A stretch of DNA of 64,000 bases, from the NCBI RefSeq assembly GCF_014642875.1, contig NZ_BMJC01000001.1:911335-975334 (forward strand). The letters run 5' to 3'. Each line of letters begins with the position of its first letter. Position 1 is the first letter of the stretch. The notes under the pieces are model-generated. The model did not search any database. It saw only the letters and a list, made by a program, of their open reading frames with translations, and was not told the DNA's origin. Origin of the DNA: Puia dinghuensis. Lineage in GTDB: Bacteria; Bacteroidota; Bacteroidia; Chitinophagales; Chitinophagaceae. The position numbers and the translations under genes were made by a program. Below, piece after piece: positions 7,130 to 16,004 of this stretch.

Positions 7130-7624
7130 ATGCCAGAGCAATGGAATAACTTTTTTGTAATGGTTGGTGGCGGCGCGGCGGCACTTGCAGGTCTGATTTT
7201 CGTCGCGATGTCGATCAATCACGAGATCATTATCCGAAACACGACACACAAAAACCGGGCAATCAACATGCTGACGGGCTTCACTGCAATTTTCATGGCA
7301 AGCAGTTTTGGGCTTATTGGGAATCAATATCTTAGAATGCTCGGCTTTGAGTGGCTTGTTCTCTGGCTCATAGCAACCGTCATCTTCATCAGGGGCTATG
7401 TTGTAGCTATCAGATCGGGTATGAGTTCTATTGGACTGAAAATGCCGCGACTTGCAGGCGGCACAATATGTTACCTCGCTGAGGTTATAAGCGCAATTTT
7501 CCTTGTTCTCGGATATAGCTCAGGGCTTTACATCGCAGCTATCGCAATCATTGTTTTATTCGCCTTCCTCATTTCGGGAGCATGGCTCCTTATGATCGGC
7601 ATCTACGAAGACCGGGCCAGGTGA
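7130..7624 (+). CDS. Integral membrane protein of unknown function
   Basis: 164 residues from the ATG at 7130 (MPEQWNNFFV); the longer open frame upstream crosses the divergent promoter region and is antisense to the lipoprotein gene. Four to five hydrophobic helices are visible (about 9-27, 45-65, 72-90, 108-128, 132-155). No enzymatic motif is seen and I do not recognise a family. Divergent from the ECF42 operon, sharing a ~150-bp regulatory spacer. Confidence 0.7.
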   Translation: MPEQWNNFFVMVGGGAAALAGLIFVAMSINHEIIIRNTTHKNRAINMLTGFTAIFMASSFGLIGNQYLRMLGFEWLVLWLIATVIFIRGYVVAIRSGMSSIGLKMPRLAGGTICYLAEVISAIFLVLGYSSGLYIAAIAIIVLFAFLISGAWLLMIGIYEDRAR

Positions 7625-7648
7625 TGGCACCGGGACAAAAAGGAACCA

Positions 7649-8362
7649 TCAAAAACCGTTTTGATCATTTATATTTTGCAGGAGCAAAACGAAAGTGTGC
7701 TCATCTACGCGTCCGCTTTTTTGAGAAAAGAACTTATTTAGCCGGGAGGATTCCGATGGGAGGGCCTTTTTGATCGCACGTACAGTTAAATTCAATTTTT
7801 TGAAAGTACTATCGCCGGGATAAATAATATAGTATTCATAAGAATCGGTATATCGGTCAAATCTCCTGCCCGTACCAAGATACCCTTCATCTCTGTAATC
7901 TGCCACAATGAATTTTGTAATTAATCGCTTGTATAAGGAGTAGCCCTTCTCCGATTTAACCAGCGACAGCAGAAAATGAGCCTGGCTGATCAAGGGAACC
8001 CGTTCAAAGCAGTAAATGGTGTTGCTGTCCACGAGGTAAAAACTACTGATCGAATCATGTGGATAGAACCAAGTTTTACTAACCCCATCGGTAGCGAAAA
8101 GCCGCTCATTCATCTTGTCATAATTGAAAAAAAGGCCATGCCCCTGTTCCGGCAATCGTTTATGATTTGTCAGCTCAAGCATCCCCCGAAGCCAGCCCAA
8201 GGCCAAATAAGGGCTTCCCTTGGCAGAATCTTTAGCGAAAAATATGGGCAAAATGCCTAAGTGATGGTTGGGATTAGAACCGATATTGTCGAGTTCGGTA
8301 TATTGAGCATGCAGAACGGTAAAACATGCCAGCAACCCTATCACGATACAGATGATCCTCAT
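7649..8362 (-). CDS. Secreted hypothetical protein
   Basis: 237 residues with a clear signal peptide (MRIICIVIGLLACFTVLHAQ). The mature part is mixed alpha/beta and Tyr/Phe-rich (YTDSYEYYIIYPGD), without a family I recognise. It is convergent with the membrane protein gene 24 bp away and divergent from the YcaQ-type gene. Minus-strand TAACTTTC at 8368-8375 is a near match to the -7 box and would give an almost leaderless transcript. Confidence 0.7.
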   Translation of the reverse strand: MRIICIVIGLLACFTVLHAQYTELDNIGSNPNHHLGILPIFFAKDSAKGSPYLALGWLRGMLELTNHKRLPEQGHGLFFNYDKMNERLFATDGVSKTWFYPHDSISSFYLVDSNTIYCFERVPLISQAHFLLSLVKSEKGYSLYKRLITKFIVADYRDEGYLGTGRRFDRYTDSYEYYIIYPGDSTFKKLNLTVRAIKKALPSESSRLNKFFSQKSGRVDEHTFVLLLQNINDQNGF

Positions 8363-8405
8363 GAAAAGAAAGTTACTAAAAATTTTGTTATTTTGCCTAA
8401 TACGT

Positions 8406-9599
8406 ATGGATCAACTTATCCTCACCAGGTCACAAGCGAGAAAGATCATCCTCCACGCGGCAGGGTTGTCCCGACCGGCGCAATTTGGAAAGGGTCGCGA
8501 GGGGGTCTACAAACTCATCGACCACCTTGGTTTTATCCAGCTCGATACGAATTATACCGTTGAGCGCGCACATCATCATGCCATCGCATCACGCGTACCG
8601 GACTACAAAACCGAATGGCTTGACGAACTGCAGGCGGATGGAAGGGTTTTTGAATTCTTCACCTCCGACTCGGGATACATGCCCATGCACGACTTCCGCT
8701 TTTCACTGCCCGTGAAGCAAGGCTTTTTAACCAGCAGAAAACCCCTGACACAGGCCGAGAGCAATCTCATGACCCGGGTTCTGGACAGGATTGCACGCGA
8801 AGGACCGCTGATGGTAAAGGATTTTGAAAACGATCGCCTGGAAGCAAGTGCAGGCTGGTGGGATTGGCGGCCGTCAAAGGTGGCGCTCGAGCGGCTGTAC
8901 CTGGACGGAAGACTGATGACCACGCGAACAAAAGATTTCCAGAAAGTATACGATCTGCCAAAAAATCTGGTTCCGGATGATATCGATACGACAATGCCGA
9001 CGCCGGAGGAATTTGCCAGGCATGTTATCCGGCGCGGATTGAGATCCCTGGGTATCGCCTACGTAAAAGAAATGGCGTGGCGCGCCCGGTACGCAAAGGG
9101 CCACTTGGTAAGAACCGAAGTGGAAAAGCTGGTAGAAGAAGGCGAGGTTTGCAAAGTTGCGATCGAGGGTCTTAAAACCGCCCCCCTCTACATGTTACCA
9201 GGCTATAAGAAAAAAAAGATCGAATTGTCCGATGACGCCTTTATTCTTTCACCGTTCGACACACTGAATGTCTTCCGGCATCGGTTAAGGGATTTTTTTG
9301 ATTTCGACTACCAGATAGAGTGTTTTGTCCCCGAACCAAAGCGGAAATATGGCTATTTCTCATTGCCCGTATTGGTCGGTGACACGTTTGTCGCCAGGAT
9401 GGATTCAAAGGCCGATCGAAAACAAAAGGTGCTAGTGGTCCACAATCTTCACTTCGAGCAGGTGAAAGGGAAAAATGATGCGATCGGCAAGATCACTGAT
9501 GCCATAAAAGCATTTGCCGGATTCAATCAGTGCCGGGATATTATCATTAAAAAATCAAATAACAAGCAGCATCTCAACGCTATAAAGAATGCACTCTAA
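8406..9599 (+). CDS. YcaQ/AlkX-like winged-helix DNA glycosylase homologue
   Basis: 397 residues from the ATG at 8406 (MDQLILTRSQARKI), where the HTH_42 domain begins; an in-frame ATG at 8352 would add an unrelated hydrophobic stretch. The protein follows the YcaQ/AlkX pattern: IQLDTNYTVERAHHHAIASR carries a Q-L-D triplet (Gln45, Asp47) like the catalytic QxD motif of AlkX-type interstrand-crosslink glycosylases. Family members unhook alkylated bases and DNA crosslinks. The overlap with the downstream lipoprotein gene (11 bp) suggests an operon of unrelated functions. Confidence 0.78.
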   Translation: MDQLILTRSQARKIILHAAGLSRPAQFGKGREGVYKLIDHLGFIQLDTNYTVERAHHHAIASRVPDYKTEWLDELQADGRVFEFFTSDSGYMPMHDFRFSLPVKQGFLTSRKPLTQAESNLMTRVLDRIAREGPLMVKDFENDRLEASAGWWDWRPSKVALERLYLDGRLMTTRTKDFQKVYDLPKNLVPDDIDTTMPTPEEFARHVIRRGLRSLGIAYVKEMAWRARYAKGHLVRTEVEKLVEEGEVCKVAIEGLKTAPLYMLPGYKKKKIELSDDAFILSPFDTLNVFRHRLRDFFDFDYQIECFVPEPKRKYGYFSLPVLVGDTFVARMDSKADRKQKVLVVHNLHFEQVKGKNDAIGKITDAIKAFAGFNQCRDIIIKKSNNKQHLNAIKNAL

Positions 9600-11343
9600 A
9601 CTCCAGACCTATCTGCCCCTGGCCGTCCTCTTTTTACATTCTTTCATGAGCTGTTCCGGACAACAAGGAAACAGTAAAAAGGAAGAAATGGATAGCTTGA
9701 TCAACCGGGAACTAAGAAATCAGGACAACGCCAAAACAGGGAACAAGCACCCCATGATACAGGTGATCACAGATCCAAAAGAGGTTGCCCGCCTGCGACA
9801 GGAGATCGAAGAAAAGATACATATCCAAAAAATAGCCGAACTCGAAGCGAAAAAAAAGAAGAGCCTGGCGGAAGCGTATAAAAGCGGCGACAAAACCGTG
9901 GTCCCGGCCATAGTAGAGATATTAAAGGGAAATGACAAACGCAAGAAGGGGCAATTGCTGGCCGGACTCTGCAAAAAATATGATGATCCTGAAGATTATT
10001 CCATAAAAGAGCAGCGTATCATCGATCTTATTTTGAAAGCGGTGGATGATCCCGTTTTTGAAAAAGAGGCCGTACAATTGGCAGGGATAAATGCCTTGCC
10101 GGGATATGAAGAGAAGTTCGAAGCCAGGCTGCTTTCCGGCAAATCCACCGATGCGGGGAGGATATTCTTTTGGCTCGGAAAGCAGGCCAAAAGTCATAAA
10201 GCGCTGGATTACGTCGCGATGCGGGTGAGGGAAAACAGTGTGACGCCGGAAGAATTGGATGGCCTCATCGCCGGGTTGGAAGGGTTCGGCGAGAAAGGCA
10301 GCCCCGAAGTAAGAAAAGCCGTAGCCGATATCGCCCTGGCAATCTACCGGAAAAAGCTGATATCGGACGAGAGGATCGAGGACTTAAAAAACTCGGCGAT
10401 GACAAGCGATGCTGCCGAGGGCTTGCTGGCATGCCTTTTCGATTACGGAGACCAACAGGTTATCCCCATCGCGAAGGACATCTTAAACCGGCATATCCGT
10501 GTTGTTGGTCCTGTTAAAGCGTTGATCCGGCTGGAGGGTCCCCGGGACATCGAAATGGTCTACCAATACCTCAAAAGCGAAAATGATTTCTATACCGGGC
10601 TTGACCTTGTTGAAAGCATCGACAGGAAATATGTGGATGATAAAATGCTGAAAGCAGTATTGGTAGAGTTCGCCAAAAGAAACGACACGGCTGATCACGC
10701 CATTCAACGGATGGTCAGGAGTTTTGTCGATCTGAAGGCCGACGATCTTCTGAAGAACAGTTCGGCCATAATATCGAATGCGGATGTGGCCAGCCGGTTA
10801 AAGAAATATTATGAGCTGAGCCATTTTTCATCCGACCAGGTTATAGCCGATCTGGTCCGCAAAGAGCTCATCGGGAAAGCGCCTGACCCTACCAGCCTCC
10901 GTAAAGCAAGGGAGGACGCTTCCAACGATCCGGAGCAGTTTATCTTGGCGATATTGGAATCACAAAACCTGTACGTGAATTTCGACGCTGAAACTGATTT
11001 TGTACCCGTGGATTATGACAAGCTGTTGCAGCGCTTTGCCGAAAAGTGCGAAGGAAAATTAAAGGACATGACGGTGTGGATGGACGACGGATCAGATAAA
11101 GGCGGAGAAAACTTCAACTATGTCATAACCGTAGTCTACAAAGGCCAGGCATTCATAGCAAAACCCCAGGATGTGGGCGACTGGTATGATATCATGACAG
11201 TCAACGCCCTGTTGGATCATTTAATGGAAAGATCCGGTTCCCCAAAACGATTCAATTCTATCGAAACAGGGGATCAGACCGTCCAGTACGTCTTTGGCGT
11301 CCCGGCAGCCGTACAGGAAATTTTTAAGAAATATAAGATTTGA
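9589..11343 (+). CDS. Helical-repeat (HEAT-like) lipoprotein
   Basis: 584 residues. The leader ends in FMSCSGQ, a lipobox, so Cys22 should be lipidated. A charged coiled-coil-like segment (about 60-95) is followed by serial helical pairs over residues 100-450 resembling HEAT/armadillo repeats, then a globular end with FNYVITVVYKGQAFIAKP. No catalytic motif. Such proteins usually serve as scaffolds in the periplasm or at the outer membrane. It overlaps the preceding glycosylase gene by 11 bp. Confidence 0.7.
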   Translation: MHSKLQTYLPLAVLFLHSFMSCSGQQGNSKKEEMDSLINRELRNQDNAKTGNKHPMIQVITDPKEVARLRQEIEEKIHIQKIAELEAKKKKSLAEAYKSGDKTVVPAIVEILKGNDKRKKGQLLAGLCKKYDDPEDYSIKEQRIIDLILKAVDDPVFEKEAVQLAGINALPGYEEKFEARLLSGKSTDAGRIFFWLGKQAKSHKALDYVAMRVRENSVTPEELDGLIAGLEGFGEKGSPEVRKAVADIALAIYRKKLISDERIEDLKNSAMTSDAAEGLLACLFDYGDQQVIPIAKDILNRHIRVVGPVKALIRLEGPRDIEMVYQYLKSENDFYTGLDLVESIDRKYVDDKMLKAVLVEFAKRNDTADHAIQRMVRSFVDLKADDLLKNSSAIISNADVASRLKKYYELSHFSSDQVIADLVRKELIGKAPDPTSLRKAREDASNDPEQFILAILESQNLYVNFDAETDFVPVDYDKLLQRFAEKCEGKLKDMTVWMDDGSDKGGENFNYVITVVYKGQAFIAKPQDVGDWYDIMTVNALLDHLMERSGSPKRFNSIETGDQTVQYVFGVPAAVQEIFKKYKI

Positions 11344-11359
11344 CTTAAACTAATTAAAA

Positions 11360-11394
11360 TTTGGCTTTTAAAAATTAAAAAAATATTATATTTT
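11360..11394 (+). promoter_or_regulatory. Candidate promoter of the glycine-rich T9SS gene
   Basis: TTTG at 11360-11363 and TATATTTT at 11387-11394 (one mismatch to TAnnTTTG) are separated by 23 bp, a little longer than the usual 19-21. The predicted start, near 11400, leaves a ~13-nt leader. The region is extremely AT-rich, so chance matches are possible. Confidence 0.4.
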
Positions 11395-11412
11395 TATGGA
11401 TATCCAATAAAT

Positions 11413-13380
11413 ATGAAAAACGACGCACGGGTTGTCGTGTATCTCCTTCTTATCGTTTTCCATTATTGCAACGCCCATGGACAGACCGTCTCGGGCACAG
11501 TCAATTCCTATTACCAGGTCACGGCGGTGAATACAGCCACCAATACGGTGACAGTGAGCAATGCTGCGGGACTCACCGCGGGCCAACGGGTGTTTCTTTA
11601 CCAGGCAAAAGGTGCGGTTATCACTTCTACCAATACCTCCGGATATGGGGACATCACCACGCTCAACAATGCCGGGGGCTACGAACTCAATACCATCTGT
11701 TCGATCAGCGGAAACCAGGTCTGGCTGGTAAATACCATGGTCCACACTTATGACCCTACAGGACAGGTGCAGCTGGTCACCGTCCCCTCCTCTCCTTCCC
11801 TAACGGTCTCCGGCACGGTCACCGGCGCATCCTGGAATCCGGCCACCGGTACAGGAGGCATCGTCGCGCTGGAGGCTACCGGCACCATCAACCTGAATGC
11901 AGGTATCAACGTCAGCGGCCAGGGATTCCAGGGAGGCGCCCTGGTAAACTATGCTATTCCCCCTTACAACTGCGACTGGACTGTCACCGTGAGCGACTAT
12001 TACTTTGGCTTGACGGCTTCCGGCTATTACAACGGCGGTAAGAAGGGCGAGGGGATTGCTGCCTATATCGTCAATGAGGAATATGGCCGCGGAAAGCTGG
12101 CCAATGGCGGTGGGGGCGGTGATAATGGCAATTCGGGCGGGGCTGGCGGCGGCAACTATGGCGTGGGTGGCGCGGGTGGACAACGCACAGGTGAATCCTT
12201 CTTCGACTGCCATGCCCAATACCCTGGCATCGGCGGCGCTGCCCTTTCCGCCTTGGGCTATAGCACCGCGGCCAACCGCATATTCTTTGGCGGTGGCGGC
12301 GGCAGCGGACAGGAGAACAACGGGGTGGGAGAACCCGGGGCGAATGGTGGCGGGATCATCTTTTTATCAGCCCCAACCATCGTAGGCGGTGGAGGGCAAT
12401 TGCTGGCCTATGGCCTTCGACCCACCAACCCAACCAACACCGATCCCCTCCAGGCGGAAGGAGACGGCGGCGGAGGCGGAGGTGCTGGGGGAACCATCGT
12501 ATTGAATGCCGCTACCATCACAGGATCGATCACAGCGCAAGCCTATGGGGGCCGCGGTTCGGACGCCAGCAACCTGGTGAATGACTGTACAGGCCCGGGA
12601 GGGGGTGGCGGTGGCGGGATCATCTGGGCGGCAGGAGGTGTTTTTCCCGCCGCCGTAAGCGCGACGGTAACAGGAGGAGCCAATGGCGTCGTCAGTTCGG
12701 GCAATAGCAAGCTCTCCTGCCAGGGAGCGTCCAACGGCGCCACCAGCGGAGCAGCGGGTCTGAGTCAAAGTGGCTATACACTCCCCGTTTCCGCCGGACC
12801 GGTATGTACGATCCTCGCATCCCCGGCCTTGCAATATCTCAACGCCAGTCGCGGGGACCAGGACGTCATCCTCACCTGGGGGCTCTCTTCATCGGCAGCA
12901 GCCACCGATATCCGCAGCTTTATCATCCAGCGATCGACTGACCTGGCCCACTTTGACTCCCTGGCGACCCTTCCATGCTCGCAGGCGGTGATAGACTATC
13001 AATATACCGATGCTGCAGTCAACATCGATGGAGCCGTGGCCTACCGGCTGGCGTGGAAGGATGACGCAGGAGATTGGTCGTATTCCCGCATCGTCGCCGT
13101 CCCCGGCATGCCAGGCCCGGATGCCGCGTCTATCCGTCTCTATCCCAATCCGGCCACAGACCACCTGACCATGACCGTTATTTCCAATTCAGGAGGAGAT
13201 GCGGCTATCACGGTCTCCAATGCGCTGGGCCAATCCCTGTTAATCAAGCCGGTTACGCTTCACAGAGGCTTGAACACCATATCGGTCGCCCTCAATACAC
13301 TGGCCCCGGCCACCTATTTCCTCGTCCTGGAATCGGCAGGAAGGCGCCTGGTGAAGCCTTTTCTAAAGAGGAATGAATAA
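11413..13380 (+). CDS. Glycine-rich T9SS-sorted surface protein
   Basis: 655 residues: a signal peptide (about 1-24, ending HGQ), a beta-rich domain (25-200), a core with many Gly runs (about 215-420, including six-residue and longer Gly stretches separated by GGIIFLSAPTI/GGTIVLNAATI strands), a fibronectin-like domain (about 470-560, LTWGLSSSAAATDIRSFIIQ), and a type A sorting domain starting IRLYPNPATDHL. The repeated Gly-(V/I)-V-strand pattern suggests a right-handed beta-helix with Gly-rich turns. Expected at the cell surface, perhaps as an adhesin; no catalytic residues are evident. Confidence 0.85.
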   Translation: MKNDARVVVYLLLIVFHYCNAHGQTVSGTVNSYYQVTAVNTATNTVTVSNAAGLTAGQRVFLYQAKGAVITSTNTSGYGDITTLNNAGGYELNTICSISGNQVWLVNTMVHTYDPTGQVQLVTVPSSPSLTVSGTVTGASWNPATGTGGIVALEATGTINLNAGINVSGQGFQGGALVNYAIPPYNCDWTVTVSDYYFGLTASGYYNGGKKGEGIAAYIVNEEYGRGKLANGGGGGDNGNSGGAGGGNYGVGGAGGQRTGESFFDCHAQYPGIGGAALSALGYSTAANRIFFGGGGGSGQENNGVGEPGANGGGIIFLSAPTIVGGGGQLLAYGLRPTNPTNTDPLQAEGDGGGGGGAGGTIVLNAATITGSITAQAYGGRGSDASNLVNDCTGPGGGGGGGIIWAAGGVFPAAVSATVTGGANGVVSSGNSKLSCQGASNGATSGAAGLSQSGYTLPVSAGPVCTILASPALQYLNASRGDQDVILTWGLSSSAAATDIRSFIIQRSTDLAHFDSLATLPCSQAVIDYQYTDAAVNIDGAVAYRLAWKDDAGDWSYSRIVAVPGMPGPDAASIRLYPNPATDHLTMTVISNSGGDAAITVSNALGQSLLIKPVTLHRGLNTISVALNTLAPATYFLVLESAGRRLVKPFLKRNE

Positions 13381-13402
13381 CGCACCAGCCATTAAAGTAA
13401 CG

Positions 13403-13431
13403 TTCGTCGGGCAAATCGTCCCTTCGTCGGG
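13403..13431. repeat. Direct repeat of TTCGTCGGG, 20-bp period
   Basis: TTCGTCGGG occurs at 13403-13411 and 13423-13431, two helical turns apart, 22 bp past the T9SS gene. Spacing on one DNA face could suit a protein site; no evidence beyond the repeat. Confidence 0.3.
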
Positions 13432-13494
13432 TAGAAATGAATGTTGGACGAAAAGATTCTTTTCTGCGAGCTGTTTTTATCACCTTTGTATCAG

Positions 13495-13730
13495 CAGCAA
13501 AAGAAAATCCAAGTCCAGCAAAACCCAATCGTCCAATTCCGAAGCAATTATCCAAGACCCTTGAAAAAACCAGGCAACTTCCAAATCCAATAAAACCGAG
13601 AGAATCCAAACCCTAAGAAGCCTTCAGAACCCAAACCCTAAAGATCAACGTCCAGTCCAGGAAAACCAAGTTGATGATTCCCTGACAAAAGATCTTTGCC
13701 GCCCTGCTCACACAGGGCGGCTTTTTTTTT
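13495..13730 (+). ncRNA. Candidate non-coding RNA, C/A-rich with reiterated TCCA
   Basis: The spacer 13381-13733 has no plausible gene. CACCTTTG at 13481-13488 is one mismatch from the -7 consensus, and a strong rho-independent terminator ends at 13730, giving a possible ~235-nt RNA. Its body is G-poor and rich in C and A, with TCCAA or TCCAG nine times between 13508 and 13660 and an 11-bp direct repeat CCAAACCCTAA at 13606-13616 and 13631-13641. An alternative is an unusual 3' UTR of the preceding T9SS gene. No known RNA family is recognised. Confidence 0.4.
13698..13730 (+). terminator. Strong rho-independent terminator
   Basis: A 9-bp GC stem (13698-13706 with 13713-13721) with loop CTCACA is followed by nine T residues (13722-13730). 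It terminates plus-strand transcription 4 bp before the stop of the convergent DGPF gene. Confidence 0.9.
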
Positions 13731-13733
13731 GCC

Positions 13734-14120
13734 CTACCCTTCCTTTGGATAAACAAATCCGGTTTCCTGCTCCACCATCTTTATCGGGCGGACCTCGATC
13801 CTTGCCGTCGACGTATAGACAAATTCCGGGTTGCCTTTTGCAATGGCGATGGCCTCATCGAGATCTTTGGCAACAATATGGTAGTAGCCGACAATCACTT
13901 CCTTTGTTTCGTTAAAAGGCCCATCTTTCCAGCTTCCCTTCGACCCTGAAATGATCTTTCCCTCTCTTACAAGCGGCTGCGCACCCTTGAGCTTTCCCTG
14001 CTTCATCAGGTCGTTGATGTAGACCATGCAGTCCTTGAGAAAACGCTGCGACTCTTCCGCAGAAAGTTGGGATTTGCTGTCCATTTGATTGTGGATCAGC
14101 AACATAAATTCTTTTTCCAT
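13734..14120 (-). CDS. DGPF/YCII-related protein
   Basis: 128 residues with the diagnostic WKDGPFNETKEVIVGYY (about 68-84) and the closing strand ARIEVRPIKMV. Same family and length as 6171-6557 but clearly diverged. It lies 60 bp downstream of an ECF42 sigma gene on the same strand, the reverse of the order in the first pair, and is a likely target or partner of that sigma factor. Confidence 0.88.
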   Translation of the reverse strand: MEKEFMLLIHNQMDSKSQLSAEESQRFLKDCMVYINDLMKQGKLKGAQPLVREGKIISGSKGSWKDGPFNETKEVIVGYYHIVAKDLDEAIAIAKGNPEFVYTSTARIEVRPIKMVEQETGFVYPKEG

Positions 14121-14180
14121 TTTTGTATTTTTATTGTTTGGTTATATAGACAAACAGGAGTTCCGGCAGGGGACACGGTC

Positions 14181-15461
14181 TCAGCTTATTTTTTCCGTAC
14201 AGGAAAGAAGCTTTCTTCTTAACAGATCGGTTTCCTTTTCCAGGGTCGAAAAGGATATCGCTTTTTCCAGGCAGTCCGCAGCGGCTGAAAAACGGTTCAG
14301 CTGCATGTAGAGATCGGCCCGGGTGGAGTAAAACAGGTGATATGACGAGAGGGTTGGATCCTCCTTCAGCGGCTCTAATGCCTGCAACGCCATTTCCGGG
14401 CCATCCACCTTCGAAAGCGCGATGGCCCTGTTCAACAGGACAACCGGGGAATGCTCTATCGTAATGAGGTTGTCGTAAAGCATAAGGATGCTCTTCCAGT
14501 CGGTGGAGGCATAGTCCGGAGCCACATTGTGCTGCGCAGAGATGGCCGCGAGCAACTGGTAAACGGAGAGGTGACCATCACGGGTCGACCGGTGTAAATA
14601 CTCAATGCCTTTTGCGATGAAGGAATTATCCCAAAGCGACCGGTTCTGCTCTGCCATGGTCAATAGCCGGCCTTCCGCATCCTGTCTTGCCTTGAATCTC
14701 GAAGCGTTGCAATACATCAAAGCGAGCAGTGCGCAGACATCCGACTTATCCCGGATGGCGGGATGCTGTTCCATCATTCCCGCCAGCCTTATCGCTTCCA
14801 CACAAAGGTCACAACGGATGATATCGTCTCCTTCGGAAGCACTGTATCCTTCATTGAACAACAGATAGATCGTTTCCAGCACCGTGCCCGTCCGCCGGTC
14901 TAATTCCAGTCCCGCCGGTACATCAAAGGCGATGCAGGCTTCCCTGATATGCTGTTTTGCTCTTGTCAGGCGCTTTTTTATATTCTCTTCCGTAGTGAGG
15001 AACGATCTGGCGATCTCGGGTACACTAAATCCGCAAAGCGTCTTTAGCGCAAGCGCAACCTGGGAATCTTTGGAAAGCGCGGGGTGGCAGCAGGTGAAGA
15101 TCATGCGCAGCTGGTCGTCCAGTATCTCCTGTTCGGAAAAGAAAGATTCCAGGAGAGATTCGCTGGACGAATCGGATGATAGGTCATGCCTGGCCCCGGA
15201 CACATATTTTCGTTGGTACTTCTGTCGTTGCAGGATGTTAAGCGCCTTATTGCGGGCCACCCGGAAAAGCCAGCCGGATGGGTTTGCGGGGATGCCCCTG
15301 TACTGCCATTGGCCGAGCGCCTCCGCAAGGGAATCCTGCACCACATCCTCGGCCAGATCGATATTGTCAACCCCAAAGATGCGCGTCAGGACGGCTACCA
15401 GTTTCCCGGACTCGTGCCGGAAAAGATGGTCCACGAGCTGGTGTATGGTTGGCTGGTCCAC
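14181..15461 (-). CDS. ECF RNA polymerase sigma factor, ECF42 type
   Basis: 426 residues with region 2 (about 9-78, IDLAEDVVQDSLAEALGQW, NPSGWLFRVARNKALNIL), region 4 (about 133-172, FSVPEIARSFLTTEENIKKRLTRAK) and a long helical extension (FNEGYSASEGDDIIR, then TPR-like repeats to the end). This is the second ECF42 sigma factor in the window, again next to a DGPF gene. The start at 15461 leaves a ~48-bp divergent spacer to 15510. ECF42 factors have no classical anti-sigma factor; the C-terminal extension is required for activity in studied cases. Confidence 0.88.
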   Translation of the reverse strand: MDQPTIHQLVDHLFRHESGKLVAVLTRIFGVDNIDLAEDVVQDSLAEALGQWQYRGIPANPSGWLFRVARNKALNILQRQKYQRKYVSGARHDLSSDSSSESLLESFFSEQEILDDQLRMIFTCCHPALSKDSQVALALKTLCGFSVPEIARSFLTTEENIKKRLTRAKQHIREACIAFDVPAGLELDRRTGTVLETIYLLFNEGYSASEGDDIIRCDLCVEAIRLAGMMEQHPAIRDKSDVCALLALMYCNASRFKARQDAEGRLLTMAEQNRSLWDNSFIAKGIEYLHRSTRDGHLSVYQLLAAISAQHNVAPDYASTDWKSILMLYDNLITIEHSPVVLLNRAIALSKVDGPEMALQALEPLKEDPTLSSYHLFYSTRADLYMQLNRFSAAADCLEKAISFSTLEKETDLLRRKLLSCTEKIS

Positions 15462-15509
15462 CGCGCCAAATATAAGACAGTTATTCCCGAAATTTCTGTA
15501 TTTTGACTA

Positions 15510-16004
15510 ATGGACACGCCTTATTATCTCGAACAATTCCAGAAGGCGGCGGCAGGCCTCGACCATCACGCGCTTCAGCAGAAACAGCTGGATGTCGAAA
15601 CAGGCGTGTGGCTGCAATCCGTTGCCCTGAAGCTGCATAAGCCCACCTGGTCGGACAAGGCATCCAATGCGGCCATCTTCTTTTCCATATGGGTGAATGA
15701 GCAGGCGGAAAAAGGCCACCGGCTGCTCTACAACATCCATGCGCTGAAATTGCGGGAATGGAAGGGGTATTCCATCACCAGCAGGGCATTCGCCGCCGAC
15801 TTCAGGGAAGCATTCAAGCCTTACGACCGGCATTGGCCAAATGTGAGCGTAGAATTTGGTCCCCAAACCCTGATGCAAGGCTGGATACCCACCGGGGGTG
15901 GGCTGCTGCAAGAGCCTATCCATCATCTGGCAGACAAATTCCTGGAAATCGATCATCTCATCGACAACCTGCTAATCTATTGGCTGACTCGCACTCCAAC
16001 ATAA
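15510..16004 (+). CDS. Hypothetical soluble protein
   Basis: 164 residues, Trp- and His-rich, without signal peptide or membrane segment. I do not recognise a family. The pattern (AIFFSIWVNEQAEKGHRLLYNIHALKLR, an alpha/beta pair followed by YSITSRAFAADFREAFKPY) suggests a small compact fold. It is divergent from the ECF42 sigma gene and its 3' end overlaps the convergent M1 peptidase gene by 28 bp. Confidence 0.6.
   Translation: MDTPYYLEQFQKAAAGLDHHALQQKQLDVETGVWLQSVALKLHKPTWSDKASNAAIFFSIWVNEQAEKGHRLLYNIHALKLREWKGYSITSRAFAADFREAFKPYDRHWPNVSVEFGPQTLMQGWIPTGGGLLQEPIHHLADKFLEIDHLIDNLLIYWLTRTPT

Noticed and set aside
12100-12700. Repetitive GGTGGCGG-type DNA as a tandem repeat or CRISPR-like array
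   Set aside because: It is simply codons for Gly runs in the T9SS protein; period and units are irregular.
13606-13641. CCCTAAA motifs resembling telomere repeats
   Set aside because: Only two copies 25 bp apart inside a C/A-rich spacer of a bacterial chromosome; coincidence of composition.
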